Origin: Beroe ovata
Taxonomy: Eukaryota; Ctenophora; Nuda; Beroida; Beroidae
Direction of reading: 5' to 3'
DNA: 11,054 bases
Assembly (NCBI GenBank): GCA_946803715.1
Contig: CAMPET010000015.1
Location: 259,884-270,937 of the forward strand
Shown here: one piece after another, positions 1 to 8,185 of the stretch
Layout of the letters: each line of letters starts with the position of its first letter
How positions within the stretch are numbered: position 1 is the first letter of the stretch
Translations under genes and position numbers: made by a program
The notes under the pieces: model-generated
What the model was told of the DNA's origin: nothing
The model's input: the letters and a program-made list of their open reading frames with translations, nothing else
The model's database searches: none

Positions 1-40
<40 letters not shown>

Positions 41-62
41 GCGTGTATGTGTGTGTCTGTGC
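1..62. repeat. (GT)n microsatellite at the left edge
   Basis: An uninterrupted GT run of about 34 bases is followed by a decayed GT tract with GC and AT interruptions. The window opens inside the run, so its true length is unknown. Alternating purine-pyrimidine tracts of this kind can adopt Z-DNA, and they commonly break assemblies. Confidence 0.95.
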
Positions 63-1733
63 GTTTGACAAACAAATCAGAAGTGAGAGAGACAAGGGAG
101 AAAGTATTATTGCTGGAGGACAGGTAGATAATCCCTTCTATAATAGGTGAAACATCATCTACCATCAACACAACTAAAACTAATCAAAACCGCGAATCTA
201 TGAACGATGATCAGCATGGCAATGATCCAATGGAACCCATTAAGATAACCATCAAATTAGGTCCATGTTAGGTTGCATGATATCTCAAGCAATTCGCTGA
301 AGCGTGAGAGAAACTCATAGTTCGATGATCACCCCTATCGCGATACAGAACTTTATACACGTCACATGTTTTGGTATAGACCAAGTAAAGAACCACATCA
401 AAAACCAGCGATCTGCCGCGGCGAAATATCTTCTGACACGTCGCATTACTCATTAGTTATAACAAATCAGCCATTTACTCGGAAAAGTAATAGGGATTAG
501 GTATTTCTGTCCATGCCATGAGTTCAATGTGTGGGAACCGTCACAGAGGGGTTTTTGCAAGAAATATGTGAGAGGGGAGCTTCATCGAAAATATATCGGT
601 GATTTGCCACTGAAGATCACGAAAACCAGAAGAGTAGAATCTGACTGGATTGAGAAATGAGAGTAGTCGATGTTTTCGCAAAGAGCAAACTATACTATTT
701 CGACAGACATGATTATGATGGAGATAATATAAGAGAGTTTAAATTATTATTGCATAATCTGATCTAACGTCTGATAAAAGTAGACTCTAGACAGATGCCT
801 TAGTTATTAACACCAACTTTTATCCAATAAGATGATAATTTGATTCAAAAAAGGTCATAAGTAGTTGTCTATTGTTCTCTCGTTAGGGGAGATTGGGGGA
901 GGCGCTGAGCATCTAAATGACAATTGTGAACAGCGAACATATCATATCGAACTCATCCCTACATAACAACGACAAGTTAAAACGAATAAATAATGTGAGT
1001 TGTGATTGACCAATTTAACTAGCCAGTAGCCATGATATGATTCTACCTTCATAATTCCACCGAAAAGAGATTGGCTTGAAAACCATTATCAGCAGGAGTA
1101 TGCAATCCACGTTGATAAGGTCAGAAGTGGGCAATCTTGTGGAGCGAATCATAAGGAAATAATAAAAATATGGTCGATCGTGGGTCGTAATCTCATGAAA
1201 CAAACTTTGCCCCAAATTATAATGAGCCGGGCAGCTTATGCAAACAACTTCTTTGCATAATATTCCTTATTAGAGTTAAAACTACCACTTGCATGAATTT
1301 GGAGGGAAATGGTAAACCGTCATGTGATGGAAGTATGAACAAGGTTATTTAGTGATGAACCAAAGGATTAAATCCTGGCAGAATTTGGGAATCCGGCGTA
1401 GTACAACAATGATAAATTCACGTGAAAGGAATAATAAATGCAAAGCGTGATTTAGCAGGAAAATAACATTAAATAAAAAAATAATATTATCAGGTGCATT
1501 GAATCACTGTGACCGGCATTCATGTAGGGGCTAATAACCGTGGATTGAGAAAATTGTTTTTGTCCTTGGCATCGGAGACTATTTGATACAATCTAATCTC
1601 GAGCCACTATAGGCATATTACATGTTAATCGATCTCAAACTAATGACGAGAAGATTTTGTGAAACAAAAAATGTTCCTAATTTTGTTTTTAACAGTGAAT
1701 TTTTGTCTCTAATGGGGGGTAAAATTGTAACAG
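63..1733. other. Intergenic or intronic sequence, no gene recognised
   Basis: About 1.7 kb of A+T-rich sequence in which both strands are full of stops. The longest open frames are about 60 codons, have no recognisable domain and are not bounded by good splice sites. A GTGAGT donor-like hexamer at 995-1000 has no convincing coding sequence before it. I see no RNA gene or transposon. Confidence 0.6.
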
Positions 1734-1769
1734 CCATGTGATAGACTCCAAAGTCCATGTGATAGACTC
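1734..1769. repeat. Two-copy tandem repeat, 21-bp period
   Basis: The 15-base unit CCATGTGATAGACTC occurs exactly at 1734-1748 and again at 1755-1769. The AAGT-type spacer also recurs after the second copy. This is a small local duplication with no visible coding role. Confidence 0.85.
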
Positions 1770-2393
1770 TACCAAGTCCAATAACTGGATTAGGAGGAAC
1801 CATAGATTTTTAAGTAGCGAAATAATTTAACCTAAGGGCCTATATTTATGGTTCTGATTGATTTTCGTGTGGCAGTCCACTGTCACATAAGTCGCGACGG
1901 ACTTGGAAAAACGACGAAAGGGTAGATATAGGAAGAAAATTTAACGAGTGTTATTATAAAGAGTTAACTAGTTTATTGAGCCGAGGACAAGTCAACGTCA
2001 ACTCTGTATAATCTCTGTACGATTGAGAATGACCAGGAAACAGTACAAAGTGGGGTCAAAAGAATAAGCAGCAAATATTTTTCCCTCAGCTCTTAAAGAC
2101 TCAGGCCACTGGCCAGGCAATTGCAAAGCAAAAAAACATGATTTAGGTATACTAAGGGCTGGCACATTCATACAACTTTTAGAGTCTATAAACTTTTTCC
2201 TGTCTTACAGAACTGTTAAAAGTTTCCACCAATCACATATTGCCGCGGTAAACGATTTTTAAAACAAAATCGGTGTCAGATTATCACTTCCAGTTCCAGT
2301 TCTGATGACTCATAATTCAGAAACTATAAAAACCGTAGCACTTAATATAGTAGAACGCGGTAAATTCTACTTAAAAACTGTTATAATGCTCAC
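1770..2393. other. Non-coding sequence, no gene recognised
   Basis: A+T-rich with no frame of note. On the plus strand, acceptor-like pyrimidine tracts ending in CAG occur at 2191-2210 and 2420-2438. Neither opens into a convincing exon. Confidence 0.55.
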
Positions 2394-2438
2394 CTTCTGG
2401 ATTTCCGTTTGTTCTGATCCGTGTATCTCTGTTTACAG
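2394..2438 (-). CDS. Candidate 45-nt internal micro-exon (unknown gene)
   Basis: On the minus strand, a run of CCCCTCTCCCC ending in TAG forms a strong acceptor just above 2438. A donor AAG|GTGAGC lies at the other end, at 2394/2393. The 45 bases between them are a multiple of three. They are open in two of three phases, and the phase entered with two pending bases gives a very basic peptide (CKQRYTDQNKRKSR). This is seen in sequence only: no homology is recognised, and a 45-base window can be open by chance. If transcribed, it would belong to a minus-strand gene whose other exons I cannot place with certainty. Confidence 0.2.
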
Positions 2439-2633
2439 CTAGGGGAGAGGGGATTTGCTGTCAAGAAACAAAATCATCATATGTCATCAATACACATCAC
2501 ACAATCATATACGAACGATGCAATTGATCGCCAACTCGAATTAGAATAGCTAGTAGCTATGAATTGCATGAACAGAATTGAAAGTTACCTAAACTCAAAA
2601 AACGAGCTATGAATTATATCTGTGTCAAAATTG

Positions 2634-2948
2634 TAGACTGCTTTAGTCATATGTCATACGTGTGACTCTATCTAATGGCTGTGACTCTATTATGACTGTA
2701 TAATGACTGAAATTAAACGGTCATGACGTGTCCTGACACTCCGCAGAACAACCACTATCAAACGAACATGGTGCAATGAAAACAAGGTGCGCCTAGGTAA
2801 CCACGACATGAGTTTTGACATAAACATACCATCTGATCATGCACCATGATCACTCTCTCTCTCACACACACACAGATAGACAAACACAGACACACACACA
2901 GACAGACACACACACAGATAGACAAACACAGATAGACAAACACAGACA
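2634..2948. repeat. Tandem duplication, copy 1
   Basis: First copy of a unit of about 350 bp that recurs at 2985-3330. It runs from TAGACTGCTTTAGTCATATG through a stretch rich in TGACTCTAT and AATGACTG words. A conserved block (AAACAAGGTGCGCCTAGG to GAGTTTTGACATAAACAT) follows, and the unit ends in a CT/CA microsatellite tail from about 2850. The copies differ by scattered substitutions and short indels; this copy has about 11 extra bases near 2829-2839. Such a layout could be a short interspersed element with a microsatellite tail, or duplicated alleles. The open frames across it come from the CA tract and are not genes. Confidence 0.9.
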
Positions 2949-2984
2949 NCTACAGATGCCGCGGGGGGCTTGCCAGCCCCCTGA
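2949..2984. other. Ambiguous base and GC-rich hairpin between duplicate copies
   Basis: The only N in the window is at 2949. It is followed by about 35 bases far richer in G+C than the surroundings. These include a perfect 7-bp stem, GGGGGCT (2964-2970) and AGCCCCC (2975-2981), around the loop TGCC. The segment is absent from the sequence flanking copy 1. The N next to a sharp compositional change marks a likely assembly join or a polymorphic junction. Confidence 0.8.
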
Positions 2985-3330
2985 TAGACTGCTTTAGTCA
3001 TATGTCATACGTGTGACTCTATCTAATGACTGCGACTCTATAATGACTGTATAATGACTGAAATTAAACGGCCATGTGTCCTGACACTCCGCAGAACCAC
3101 CACGTTATCAAACCACGTTATCAAACGAACATATGGTGCCATGAAAACAAGGTGCGCCTAGGTAACCACGACATGAGTTTTGACATAAACATGCACCATG
3201 ATCACTCTCTCTCTCACACACACAGACAGACAGACACAGACACAGACACACACAGACACACACAGATAGACAAACACAGACACACACAGACACACACACA
3301 CATACAAATACGCACACAAATGTACACCTA
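2985..3330. repeat. Tandem duplication, copy 2
   Basis: Second copy of the unit at 2634-2948, offset by about 351-352 bases, in the same orientation and high in identity by eye. It has a short internal duplication of CCACGTTATCAAA near 3107-3125 and ends in a longer CA/CAGA microsatellite (about 3201-3326). The apparent open frames here, rich in His/Thr on one strand and Cys/Val on the other, are translated microsatellite. Confidence 0.9.
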
Positions 3331-3999
3331 AAACATCAACATGAGGGGCGTGTTATACTCTACGCAACCTGTACTACTATGATCGTTCACATACTACGTC
3401 ATCAGCCGAGGAGGGGACGAACAATTGAGGAAAGGAAAATCTTCCAAGCAAAACATGGCATCGTTGCAAATAATAGGAAGCTAATTAGCATTCATATTGT
3501 TCCGAGAGAGGAAGTTTGTGAGATGGTACAATAAAAACTGTGGAAAGATACGCGGTGCAATATGGATATGATTAAACTTATTATAGTCCAAAGAAATTAT
3601 AATTGTTTACTGCACTGAATGTCCAACGTCTAGAGAGATCAAATTTGACAAAGCGGCTGAACGCGTAGCTTATACTCTCCCCTCCTAAGTCGCACACGCA
3701 AAGAGGAAACGCGATGATCAAAATTGTCCTTCTTTGGAGTACGAGGGGAGATTGGAGAAGCAAATTGTGATCTAGACCAATCTAATTTGTCAAGATTACA
3801 GCTTGATTATTATAGTCAAGTGATTAGTAATCGAGACTTTATATGCGCATTGTATTTATATAATAGAGGTCGGATGCATTGTAAGAACAACACTGAGAGC
3901 TGTTTAATGATTGGATAGTTATTAATAAAGGCAGATGAAAATGAAACATGGGCGGAACTCTAATTGTGCTGAATAACAAACCAAAAATTACTTTTCCCT
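3331..3999. other. Non-coding sequence upstream of candidate promoter
   Basis: No recognisable gene. A 64-codon open frame on the plus strand (3724-3918) and a 60-codon one on the minus strand (3581-3763) overlap each other. Neither shows a domain or good splice borders. Confidence 0.5.
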
Positions 4000-4160
4000 T
4001 GACGTCATGTCACGAAATCAGTGAGAAACTCTCCCAACTATTACAGCTGTGCATGATCAGATCCCTGCGCTAAAACGGAAGTTCAAACTCCATCTTGGAA
4101 CAACGCCGGCTAGCCACTTATTCACACAGCTGTTTTACCTCGACTCCCAGTAAGCTAATC
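4000..4160 (+). promoter_or_regulatory. Candidate promoter/5'UTR with CRE, ETS and YY1-like motifs
   Basis: Within 100 bases there is a perfect palindromic CRE, TGACGTCA (4000-4007), an ETS-family site, ACGGAAGT (4075-4082), and CCATCTTGG (4090-4098), the reverse complement of the YY1 core CAAGATGG. Together, ETS and YY1 elements close to a start are typical of broadly expressed animal promoters lacking a TATA box. The motifs are seen directly; promoter activity is inferred from their clustering and from the ATG-plus-donor exon that follows at 4161. I cannot locate the transcription start. Confidence 0.4.
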
Positions 4161-4225
4161 ATGGAGTCTTCACTCAAAAACATGGAGCGATGTGAAAAAC
4201 TAAATGGAAACCTACTCTGGGATCC
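4161..4225 (+). CDS. Candidate first coding exon (unknown protein)
   Basis: An ATG at 4161 opens 21 codons plus two bases and ends at a perfect consensus donor, GTAAGT (4226-4231), so the intron is phase 2. The encoded N-terminus ends KLNGNLLWDP; it has no signal peptide and is mildly charged. Translation meets TAA within the donor, as an exon border would predict. The motif cluster just upstream supports a first exon. The next exon is not certain: good acceptors on this strand at 5433-5434 and 7081-7082 are both phase-compatible, but they open only short frames (stop after 23 codons in the first, about 10 in the second). I do not recognise the protein. Confidence 0.35.
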
Positions 4226-4849
4226 GTAAGTTTCATGACGGGGACTGGGGGAACTCAATTTATTTAACTCATTAATTAATTATTGCGAGCTCTACCCAAT
4301 TACAATTCCTGCCAAACTAAAAGTATGACAGACACGCTAGTGCGAAACTGAGCTGAAGCTCTATTTCTATATAAAACTCCGATATACTACTGAACACCGA
4401 ACTCGATATCTCAAATATGTCAAATATTATATACAAATTTGAACAAAGACAAACTATATAGCTCGATCCCGCGAAGAAAGGAGACAGGCCAGTAATGGGG
4501 TTCCATCAACACATTCCCTATAGCCACCGGGCGGTAGTGCAGTACAGCAAGATATGACATGAAGAGTTGCTGAACAGAGAGAGAGAGATGCAGTATTAAA
4601 GACGTCGCGCAAGGGGTATGTAATGTTTGTTGCCATAGTTACCACAACTCATCAGAAACGATCTAGATGCCATGTTTTCGAGAAGAACAAGAAAAAATAT
4701 AAGGAGTTAGCGCTGTAATTAACAAAAATGAGAAAATGATCGATAGATATTTTCCATTTTTCTGTTGAAACGTCACGATATAGAACACGAACAGGCAGAA
4801 ATGCGGTCCAGTTTTTTGGTAGTTAAATAGACCTCTGAGGCACCAACAC
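4226..4849. other. Possible intron of the 4161 gene; otherwise empty
   Basis: No gene is seen. A 63-codon minus-strand frame at 4454-4645 has no domain and no splice context. A short GA run lies near 4577-4588. Confidence 0.45.
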
Positions 4850-5014
4850 AACGCACACACCAGCACATCAGATGCACGCACACACATACACATAGTACAC
4901 ACACACATCCACACATACACACATGTCACATACAGTACACACACACATACAGTACACACACATACACACACAGTACACACACTCACATACACACACTCAC
5001 ATACACTCACACAC
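4850..5014. repeat. Imperfect CA/CATACA microsatellite
   Basis: About 165 bases of CA repeat with regular interruptions. The word CACATACAGTACACA recurs near 4927-4960, then a CACATACACACACT word repeats at 4975-5010. The higher-order periodicity suggests unequal copying of interrupted units. The 117-codon minus-strand and 79-codon plus-strand frames that cross it are repeat translations. Confidence 0.9.
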
Positions 5015-5666
5015 ATGGATTGAACAATTGGTACATTTGGGAAACCCTTTTCCAGCAGGGCGATCCCAGAAAAATAATCAAAGGGGCAACAACAAACAAA
5101 AACCCGGGCTTATTTATGTAATAGAGAAAGCATCGATCAGTTTAGTGATTGTCAGACTGTAATTCCTTTATATAATCAGGGTAAATTATTCTGAATTTTT
5201 GAATATATTAAGGAGCACATTGCAGAAAATTGAGGCCTGCAATTTCAATCATGCGCCCACATGATATGAGCCGACTTAGAGTCACCACGGTGATATGGGA
5301 TGATCCGAGCTCTGCACATGCATCCAATTTAGTAGCGTGGATCTATTTTAATTTAACCGTCGATCATATTTGATATTTCGCCCCCGGCCCACGCCAAAAC
5401 TTGGAATTGAAAAGTAAATTCCTGTTTCTCACAGCTCATGGGTACTGTGTGAAGAGTCAAGAGACAACATCCGAATAGAGACAGGATCGAGGAATTAGGA
5501 AAACATATCTCCTATTTTCGTGTGACTGAACTATATGAGATATGGACTACAAGTGGCAGGAGAATTGACGTGAAATCTGTTCATTAGTCTCACTTCTCAC
5601 TCCAGAACACGGCCTGATATAGGCCTATGCAAGCGCCTGGATGGTGGACAGCAGTCAATGGACAGA
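5015..5666. other. Non-coding sequence with one strong acceptor-like site
   Basis: No gene is recognised. A pyrimidine tract, TTCCTGTTTCTCACAG, ends at 5434 on the plus strand and is a good acceptor. Entered in the phase left by the 4161-4225 exon, it stays open for only 23 codons, to a TAG at about 5503. That is too little to call an exon. Confidence 0.4.
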
Positions 5667-5684
5667 CGCGCGCGCGCACACATG
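5667..5684. repeat. Short (CG)n(CA)n tract
   Basis: Five CG dinucleotides run into CACACATG. CG repeats are rare in an A+T-rich background, and this is a strong alternating purine-pyrimidine tract of the kind that can form Z-DNA. No regulatory meaning can be shown from sequence alone. Confidence 0.75.
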
Positions 5685-5896
5685 TAGCACTAGCACGTGT
5701 CCATGTTCATTTGATAAGACTTCTGACGTGAATCGTAAACTAATCGCAGGCATCATACCCGTAGACATCACGTGAATCTGCTGGTATTGCGCTTTATGGA
5801 CACAGCTTAGGTTCGGCCGTATAAAAGTGTTTTGGTAGTGACACAGCAAGAACAATGAACATATGGTGTAACGTCATCATCATCATCATATGACAC
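5685..5896. other. Mostly empty; holds a CAT run
   Basis: Contains five CAT triplets in a row at about 5874-5888. On the minus strand these fall in the open frame that continues from 6010 down to a TAA at 5807-5809, where they read as five Asp. No other feature is visible. Confidence 0.5.
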
Positions 5897-6010
5897 CTGG
5901 CGCCAGGAGCTGATCAGAGCCCTTCCACGGAGAGAACGAAAAACAGAAAAAATCTCCCTGCTAAGCTGTTCCCACATATTTATAGAATCAGTGTTCTGAA
6001 GAAGATCATT
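5897..6010 (-). CDS. Candidate internal exon, WEQL...SSWRQ (unknown protein)
   Basis: On the minus strand, ATTTTTATAG immediately precedes a 38-codon frame that ends CAG|GTGTCA, phase 0 at both ends. The peptide has a protein-like amphipathic pattern, for example WEQLSREIFSVFRSLRGRAL followed by SSWRQ, with two Trp. If the donor is not used, the frame runs on through five Asp to TAA at 5807. The incoming phase matches the 7334-7375 candidate first exon on the same strand. The donor is weak beyond GT, the acceptor tract is short, and I recognise no family. Chance is a live alternative. Confidence 0.18.
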
Positions 6011-7333
6011 CTATAAAAATGCGAGGAAGAATCTCATCATGTTATAAATTGAGTCAACTTACTCGTGCTACGCAGCAACTGTATATCTGTTGAAGTATTG
6101 ATGAAGCGCGCAACATACTTTACTCCGCGTATAAAAGTCATGACACTAGAATTTGAACTATTCATAACGATCGCTATAATATATCTCTACCGATCTAGAC
6201 GAGATTTAGCGAAATTTCGAGGATTAACGAAGAGAATTATAGAATTTAGTCTACAACAGCGAACCATATATTTCGTCACTTACAGTTAAACATAATGAGA
6301 GTCGAGTGTCGAGCAGTAGCGCATTACTTTGCGTAAATGAGTGTCAGCGGCCAAAACAGTGGAGTGTTGATTAATTGTACGCCCATTTCTATATTGAGTC
6401 AAGACGTCACAAGATAAATTGAGTGCGTAGCCTATTTTGAGGGGGGCAAAATCAACAATCGTACTGCGAATGGAGATGGTAGTATAATTCGCTGTGATGT
6501 GATAGTTATCTAATATAATTACGACATTCAAGTTGACCACTTTAATTGCAAGCTGCAGAATTAGAGCTAGGGCATGACGTTCACGTTACAAAACCTTTTC
6601 ACTTGAGAATAATGATATCAAAGTACAAAAAGGTTGGCATTCGTAGCTTTACCACTGGCGAATCTCGCAGCCAACAAAATTCCAAGCACGCGAATGAAGT
6701 GGTGTAGCGGAAAAAAAGAGTCGCCTTACAAATCCTTATCCTTCTACCTTTAGTTCACTGTGCAGGAGCAGCAACCGTAACGGCTCCAAAACGACCAGGT
6801 ATATTGAGCCGTGCAATATGGCGGAAATTACTATAGTATTCACCAAATTATAGGGAAAACAATATTCTAAACTCAATCATGTGAGCCGTAAAGACAGTAG
6901 ACAAGGCCAGATTTCACGCCCTACGTGAAATTGAATTCACGCTCCTGCAAAATACAGATTATCATAGTTTTAACTATTAGAAAAAAGACAACATAATTAT
7001 CGTATAATTTATCCCTAATTAACGCTTTGTGTGTTGGCACAGCAAACACAATTCAATGCGATGCTCCTGCTTTTTTTAACAGATCATATATTGTCATCAC
7101 ACGGAGAGCACTGTAAAACGCACTTTACATGTGCGCGCCCACTACTTGAGCTGTAGTTTGAGTTTTGATATACAAGGTAGGGAAAAACCTAGTATATGAA
7201 CAGCATGTTAGATCCTCGGGTCAATTATACACCTTATGCGTAGAATTCATCCTAGATTTTTGTGTTGATCACAGTGTGCTGGATTCAATATTCATATTCG
7301 AATCATTGACTAAACTTATGTTGATTACCTCAC
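6011..7333. other. Non-coding; possible intron of a minus-strand gene
   Basis: No gene can be called. Open frames of 74 codons (plus, 6065-6289) and 84 codons (minus, 6286-6540) have no domains. A minus-strand ATG frame at 6063-6165 ends at a GTAAGT donor and encodes three N-glycosylation sequons; it is treated as a finding, not a gene. The lower part (6540-7160) is featureless A+T-rich sequence. Confidence 0.4.
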
Positions 7334-7375
7334 CTGATCTGTATGTAGAATCTCTCCTTCTTGGATCTCATACAT
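7334..7375 (-). CDS. Candidate first coding exon downstream of an X-box (unknown protein)
   Basis: On the minus strand, an ATG at 7375-7373 opens 14 codons, MYEIQEGEILHTDQ, and ends at CAG|GTGAGG, a near-consensus phase 0 donor. TAA follows within the intron. An RFX-type X-box at 7424-7437 lies about 50-60 bases upstream, the usual spacing for ciliary genes in nematodes. A phase-compatible candidate next exon is at 5897-6010. The 138-codon plus-strand frame covering this stretch (7165-7581) has no domain and no start other than TTG, so I prefer the minus-strand reading. I cannot name the protein, and a 14-codon frame is weak evidence by itself. Confidence 0.25.
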
Positions 7376-7423
7376 GGCACCAGAGCGATCGGGTCACCGG
7401 TCACACACAGTCACACATAGCGC

Positions 7424-7437
7424 GTCGCCATGGTGAC
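7424..7437 (-). promoter_or_regulatory. RFX X-box-like motif
   Basis: GTCGCCATGGTGAC fits the X-box pattern RYYNYY-N(1-3)-RRNRAC with a 2-base spacer on the plus strand, and its near-palindromic reverse fits too. RFX factors use this element to control ciliary genes and several immune genes. The motif is direct observation; its activity is inference. It sits in a short GC-rich island that also holds GGGTCACCGGTCAC. Confidence 0.35.
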
Positions 7438-7468
7438 TTCTTCACCTGCAAAATCCTAAGGATATGCC

Positions 7469-7474
7469 TTTATT
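7469..7474 (-). terminator. Possible AATAAA polyadenylation signal for the GPCR
   Basis: This is the nearest canonical AATAAA on the minus strand downstream of the GPCR stop, giving a 3'UTR of about 0.7 kb. A variant AGTAAA at 7937-7942 is closer. The hexamer is common by chance in A+T-rich DNA. If the candidate exon at 7630-7709 belongs to another gene, the AATAAA would be too far away. Confidence 0.15.
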
Positions 7475-7629
7475 TTTTGGAGTTCCTTTTGAACTTATCT
7501 GTTTCATGCCGTAGGAGTGTTCCGGGAAACGCAAATCGAAATATACAAATATCGGTAATTGAATCAATTACTAATAGATAGACGATATTGACTGGGGAAA
7601 ATAACAAATACCTATTGATATCAACTCAC

Positions 7630-7709
7630 CTTGTCAGTACCTGCATCACGGCCCTTGATTCCCAACAACTGGTGCTACTGTTCGACGACTCGTGATTCAA
7701 CATCCCTAG
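7630..7709 (-). CDS. Candidate second exon with start codon, possible receptor N-terminus
   Basis: On the minus strand, the acceptor ATTTTCTCTGTTAG leads into CTAGGG and an ATG at 7703-7701. The frame runs 24 codons plus two bases to AAG|GTGAGT, a strong donor (phase 2 intron), with TGA straight after. The peptide has an NSS glycosylation sequon near residue 8, then CWESRAVMQVLT. A short glycosylated segment before a phase 2 intron is what one expects of a GPCR N-terminus ahead of TM1. With the GPCR end lying upstream on the same strand, this would suggest a tandem receptor array. No TM1-TM4 exon is found further left, so the receptor link is only inference. Confidence 0.3.
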
Positions 7710-7991
7710 CTAACAGAGAAAATCCTTGTTAATTTGGTATGTCGAATGATCAGCGCTAATTATGATACTGGAAGGAAAATTCTAGGTCGAGAAAATAATT
7801 CATCAAATCAAACCTTGATTTCGGCAATATTCAATATGTCAAAAGATTAAAGGAATGGTCATTGAACAGTTCAAATATTGAAGGGTAAAATGAAAACAAG
7901 AATATATTTCTATCTAAATCATAATCCTAACGAGTTTTTACTTTTCCTGATAAAACATCCAATAACATGGTAATGGGTTGAGTAACTGTAA

Positions 7992-8081
7992 GGGTCAAGG
8001 TCCAAGGACATAATTCTTGGTACCAATGGTAGACTACCATAATTTGTCTGTCGGACAGACTCTGTCCAACATGTCCAACAT
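7992..8081. repeat. Cluster of adjacent short palindromes
   Basis: Within 90 bases there are three inverted repeats: TTGGTACCAA (8017-8026), ATGGTAGACTACCAT (8026-8040, two 7-bp arms around one base) and GTCTGTCGGACAGAC (8046-8060, again 7-1-7). They are followed by two tandem copies of TGTCCAACA (8063-8071, 8072-8080). GGGTCA-A-GGTCCA at 7992-8004 resembles a DR1 nuclear-receptor site. The block lies just downstream of the GPCR stop and could be in its 3'UTR. It resembles the cluster at 10786-10897 in style and in its TGTCCA words. Confidence 0.7.
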
Positions 8082-8185
8082 GTATGATGTCAATGCTGCT
8101 GAAAATCCGGCAAGAACGCTATAGATGAGAGTCAGATCCATTGAACAACTGCCAATCAGTTTTCCCCACCACAACCACCACCGGT

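Noticed and set aside
3074-3331. 85-codon plus-strand frame and its opposite-strand partner
   Set aside because: Both are translations of the duplicated unit and its CA/CAGA microsatellite.
4663-5016. 117-codon minus-strand frame, Cys/Val-rich start
   Set aside because: Its N-terminal half is translated CA microsatellite; the remainder has no domain.
5435-5505. Possible terminal exon for the 4161 gene
   Set aside because: Good acceptor and matching phase, but only 23 codons to a stop and no recognisable peptide. The joined product would be about 44 residues, too weak to annotate.
7165-7581. 138-codon plus-strand open frame
   Set aside because: No ATG at its start, no domain or membrane pattern, no good acceptor at its left edge. 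A frame this long is plausible by chance in 11 kb searched in six frames.
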